DNA from: Rhizobium sp. CIAT894
GTDB lineage: Bacteria > Pseudomonadota > Alphaproteobacteria > Rhizobiales > Rhizobiaceae
NCBI RefSeq assembly: GCF_000172795.2
Contig: NZ_CP020950.1
Span: 124,001-188,000 of the forward strand
Length of the DNA stretch: 64,000 nucleotides
Reading direction: 5' to 3'
Position numbers and translations under genes: made by a program. The notes beneath the pieces were generated by a model. That model was not told the origin of the DNA. It saw only the letters and a list, made by a program, of their open reading frames with translations, and searched no databases. Position 1 is the stretch's first letter, and every line of letters begins with the position of its first letter. Below are positions 62,436 to 64,000 of the stretch, one piece after another.

Positions 62436-62834
62436 ATGCCAATCTTCGGATCATGCCAATGCAAAGCCGTTACGTACCAGGTTCAGGAAATTGATGGACC
62501 CATGTGGAATTGCTTCTGTCAAACATGCCGGAAGTCACACGCCGCTGATCACAATACCGCTGCGAAGGTGAAAAGCGAGCACTTCAAGATCCTTACAGGC
62601 CAAGATACGCTTCATAGCTTCGAATCGACGCCTGGAAAGCTGCGGTGGTTTTGTTCGGTATGTGGCTCGCACGTTTATGCGGAGCGGCCGGCCAGCCCGG
62701 AGCTCAAAGTCGTTAGAGCCGGCACGTTCGATACCGATCCTGGAAGTGTGCCGATGTCAAACGTATGGGTATCGCATGCGAAACCTTGGCTCGCCCATGA
62801 TCCATCGAAGGCAAGCTCACCAGAGTTCCCGTAA
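62436..62834 (+). CDS. GFA/CENP-V domain zinc protein
   Basis: 132 residues with the zinc ligands of the GFA family: GSCQCKAVTYQV, CFCQTCRKSH and WFCSVCGSHVY. The founding member binds glutathione and is linked to formaldehyde, while most members have no proven role. AAAGGA precedes the ATG at 62436, 12 bp after the aminotransferase stop. If the pathway releases a one-carbon aldehyde, this protein could help detoxify it; this is speculation. Confidence 0.82.
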   Translation: MPIFGSCQCKAVTYQVQEIDGPMWNCFCQTCRKSHAADHNTAAKVKSEHFKILTGQDTLHSFESTPGKLRWFCSVCGSHVYAERPASPELKVVRAGTFDTDPGSVPMSNVWVSHAKPWLAHDPSKASSPEFP

Positions 62835-63155
62835 GTGACCGGGATACTACCTGTCGTAACTGAGGTGGAGCCACGGCGACCGTATATCAAGCGGCAACGC
62901 CTCATTCCGTGTCCAGGAGGTTCTAACGCAAACGTGCTGGGTCGGTAAAAGCGGCAGGGATTGCAGACAATAGGTTCGCTTGCACGGCGAGCCCACCCAT
63001 TGAGAGAATAAAGTCGTACGAGACAGAAGACTTCTGCGAAGCAATCCAGCCTTCGAGGTTCGGAAATTACGGGTTGTGAAGGCTCAGGACACCGCAGGAC
63101 TATTTTTGCCCCCACGGGTCCTCAACGACCTCCATTGCGATGTGAGTGAAAATTG
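62835..63155. other. Intergenic region, no FMN riboswitch seen
   Basis: About 320 bp without a recognisable gene. I looked for the conserved RFN elements upstream of the flavin genes and found none. Confidence 0.4.
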
Positions 63156-63168
63156 TAAGATTGTCTTA
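63156..63168 (+). promoter_or_regulatory. Degenerate operator O12 upstream of the flavin-supply genes
   Basis: TAAGA-TTG-TCTTA, a perfect 5-3-5 repeat that keeps the AGATTGTCT core of the island motif, 26 bp before the FMN reductase start. Confidence 0.45.
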
Positions 63169-63194
63169 TGCGAGAATGTTGGGAGTCCTGCGAC

Positions 63195-63713
63195 ATGAAA
63201 GTTGTTGTAATAACGGGGAATTTATCGCGCCCCTCGAAAACCCGGGCCGTAGCAGACTTCATGGTGGATCGGGTGCGCGCGTCCGGCAACGAAGCAAGCT
63301 GCTGGGACCTTGTCGACCTTCATCCGCACCTTGGGGCAACAGTGTTGCCCTCCAGCGCCGCTGAGATTGTTAAAGCGGCACTCAACGATATTTTGGCTAG
63401 TGACGTGCTAGTTGTTGGTAGTCCGGTTTACAAAGCATCTTACACTGGGTTGCTGAAGCATTTATTCGACCTTGTCGACATGAAAGCGCTTAAGGGCCGC
63501 TATGTGATCCCTTTTGCAACCGGTAAAGCATCGAGTCACAAGCCGCTCGTCGAAGCCTCGATGGAAGCCTTATTCGACTTTTTCGAAGCGCAAATACATA
63601 GCCGTTTCATTTTCGCTCTCGATGAAGATTTTCAGAACGGTGCTCTTTCTGAGAACCTGCGCGCGCTTGTCGACAGAGAGCTCGATGCCGCGCGTCGCGC
63701 CGTCAGCCCATAA
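63195..63713 (+). CDS. NAD(P)H-dependent FMN reductase (SsuE/MsuE-like)
   Basis: 172 residues of the flavodoxin-like NADPH:FMN reductase family ([20 protein letters not shown], then [20 protein letters not shown]). GSPVYK is the FMN-phosphate-near signature of SsuE/MsuE. Such enzymes supply FMNH2 to luciferase-type monooxygenases. This is the second flavin reductase of the island and of a different fold from the one at 57665. GGGAG precedes the ATG, and ribB follows after 16 bp. Confidence 0.87.
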   Translation: MKVVVITGNLSRPSKTRAVADFMVDRVRASGNEASCWDLVDLHPHLGATVLPSSAAEIVKAALNDILASDVLVVGSPVYKASYTGLLKHLFDLVDMKALKGRYVIPFATGKASSHKPLVEASMEALFDFFEAQIHSRFIFALDEDFQNGALSENLRALVDRELDAARRAVSP

Positions 63714-63729
63714 TAAGGAGGAGGATTCC

Positions 63730-64000
63730 ATGTCTTTTTCGAGCATAGATGAGGCGATCGAGGCGATCGAAGCGGGCGAGATGGTTATCGTGGTCGACGA
63801 CGAAAACCGGGAGAATGAAGGCGACCTAGTCGTTGCTGCCGAAAAAATAACAGCTGAGCACATCGCTTTCATGATGAAATATGCGAGAGGCCTTATCTGC
63901 GTGCCACTTCCAGCCGAACGTCTCGACAAACTCGAGATCCCCCTGATGGTCACACGTAATTCGGACTCACTGCAGACGGCATTTACCGTTTCCGTCGATT
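63730..64000 (+). CDS. ribB: RibB, 3,4-dihydroxy-2-butanone 4-phosphate synthase (cut by window end)
   Basis: The first 90 residues contain the metal-binding active-site segment [16 protein letters not shown] and [13 protein letters not shown], diagnostic of DHBP synthase. It makes the four-carbon precursor of riboflavin from ribulose 5-phosphate. Whether a GTP cyclohydrolase II (RibA) domain follows cannot be seen. GGAGGAGG precedes the ATG. A plasmid copy in one operon with an FMN reductase suggests raised flavin supply for the monooxygenase. Confidence 0.93.
   Translation, partial: MSFSSIDEAIEAIEAGEMVIVVDDENRENEGDLVVAAEKITAEHIAFMMKYARGLICVPLPAERLDKLEIPLMVTRNSDSLQTAFTVSVD

Noticed and set aside
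61081..62454. A 457-codon minus-strand frame across the aminotransferase
   Set aside because: Antisense shadow created by the extreme GC bias of the aminotransferase gene.
62835..63194. FMN riboswitch ahead of the FMN reductase and ribB genes
   Set aside because: The conserved RFN helices and junction sequences were not found; an operator-like palindrome is present instead.
53163..63713. Right arm as a simple duplication of the left arm
   Set aside because: Only some genes are paired (GntR, CMD-like, hydrolase, solute-binding protein); gene order differs and the paralogues are clearly diverged.

Overview
The window looks like part of a plasmid from a Rhizobium of the R. etli / R. leguminosarum / R. 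phaseoli group. The evidence is rhizobial type III secretion (Rhc) gene order, a HrpW-type pectate lyase such as is known from R. etli, an sRNA with anti-Shine-Dalgarno hairpin loops of the alpha-r14/NfeR1 type, GC-rich coding DNA, many IS remnants and no core housekeeping operons. No repABC genes, tRNA, rRNA or CRISPR were seen.

Layout. (1) 1-0.7 kb: end of an AbiE-type toxin-antitoxin pair with a frameshifted antitoxin and its inverted-repeat operator. (2) 0.8-20.4 kb: a Rhc T3SS. It has two large HrpK/NopX-like translocator candidates that share a near-identical block in different domain order. A long + strand operon (small secreted candidate, nolB, rhcJ, nolU, rhcL, rhcN, rhcQ, rhcR, rhcS, rhcT, rhcU) follows. 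A - strand operon carries a 52-residue needle gene, sctD, rhcV and hrpW, and a + strand pair carries rhcC1 and an sctO-like gene. rhcU stops before its autocleavage domain, and no secretin-pore gene (rhcC2) is present here. (3) 20.4-24.1 kb: an XRE regulator and a graveyard of fragments (hipBA, IS66, GXWXG/DUF4334), plus the sRNA.

(4) 24.2-64 kb: a catabolic and chemotaxis island. Left arm: a GntR regulator, a beta-hydroxyacid dehydrogenase, a carboxymuconolactone-decarboxylase-like protein, an SCP2-like protein, an alpha/beta hydrolase, a ribose-type ABC transporter and a succinate-semialdehyde-type dehydrogenase. Middle (34.9-50 kb): a group II intron remnant in an IS630 remnant, two chemoreceptors, a broken cheW, an AraC regulator, a degenerate SDR, a second solute-binding protein and a PAS-GGDEF-EAL protein. 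Right arm: two metallo-beta-lactamase hydrolases flanking a zinc alcohol dehydrogenase, a second GntR, a fused SCP2-hydrolase, an IS256 remnant, an SDR, a flavin reductase, a second decarboxylase-like protein, a RutA/RcaE-like flavin monooxygenase, a third solute-binding protein, an aminotransferase, a GFA protein, an FMN reductase and ribB (cut by the window edge).

How it may work. About a dozen copies of a short palindrome (core AGATTGTCT, usually TTGACAGATTGTCTGA, with TTGACA doubling as a -35 box) sit upstream of nearly every transcription unit of the island. This ties the scattered pieces into one probable GntR regulon. The gene content fits uptake of an unidentified small molecule, FMNH2-dependent oxygenation (possibly ring opening), lactone/ester/amide hydrolysis and oxidation to a semialdehyde that enters the TCA cycle, with local flavin supply and dedicated chemosensing. 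The substrate is unknown; an N-heterocycle is an inference only.
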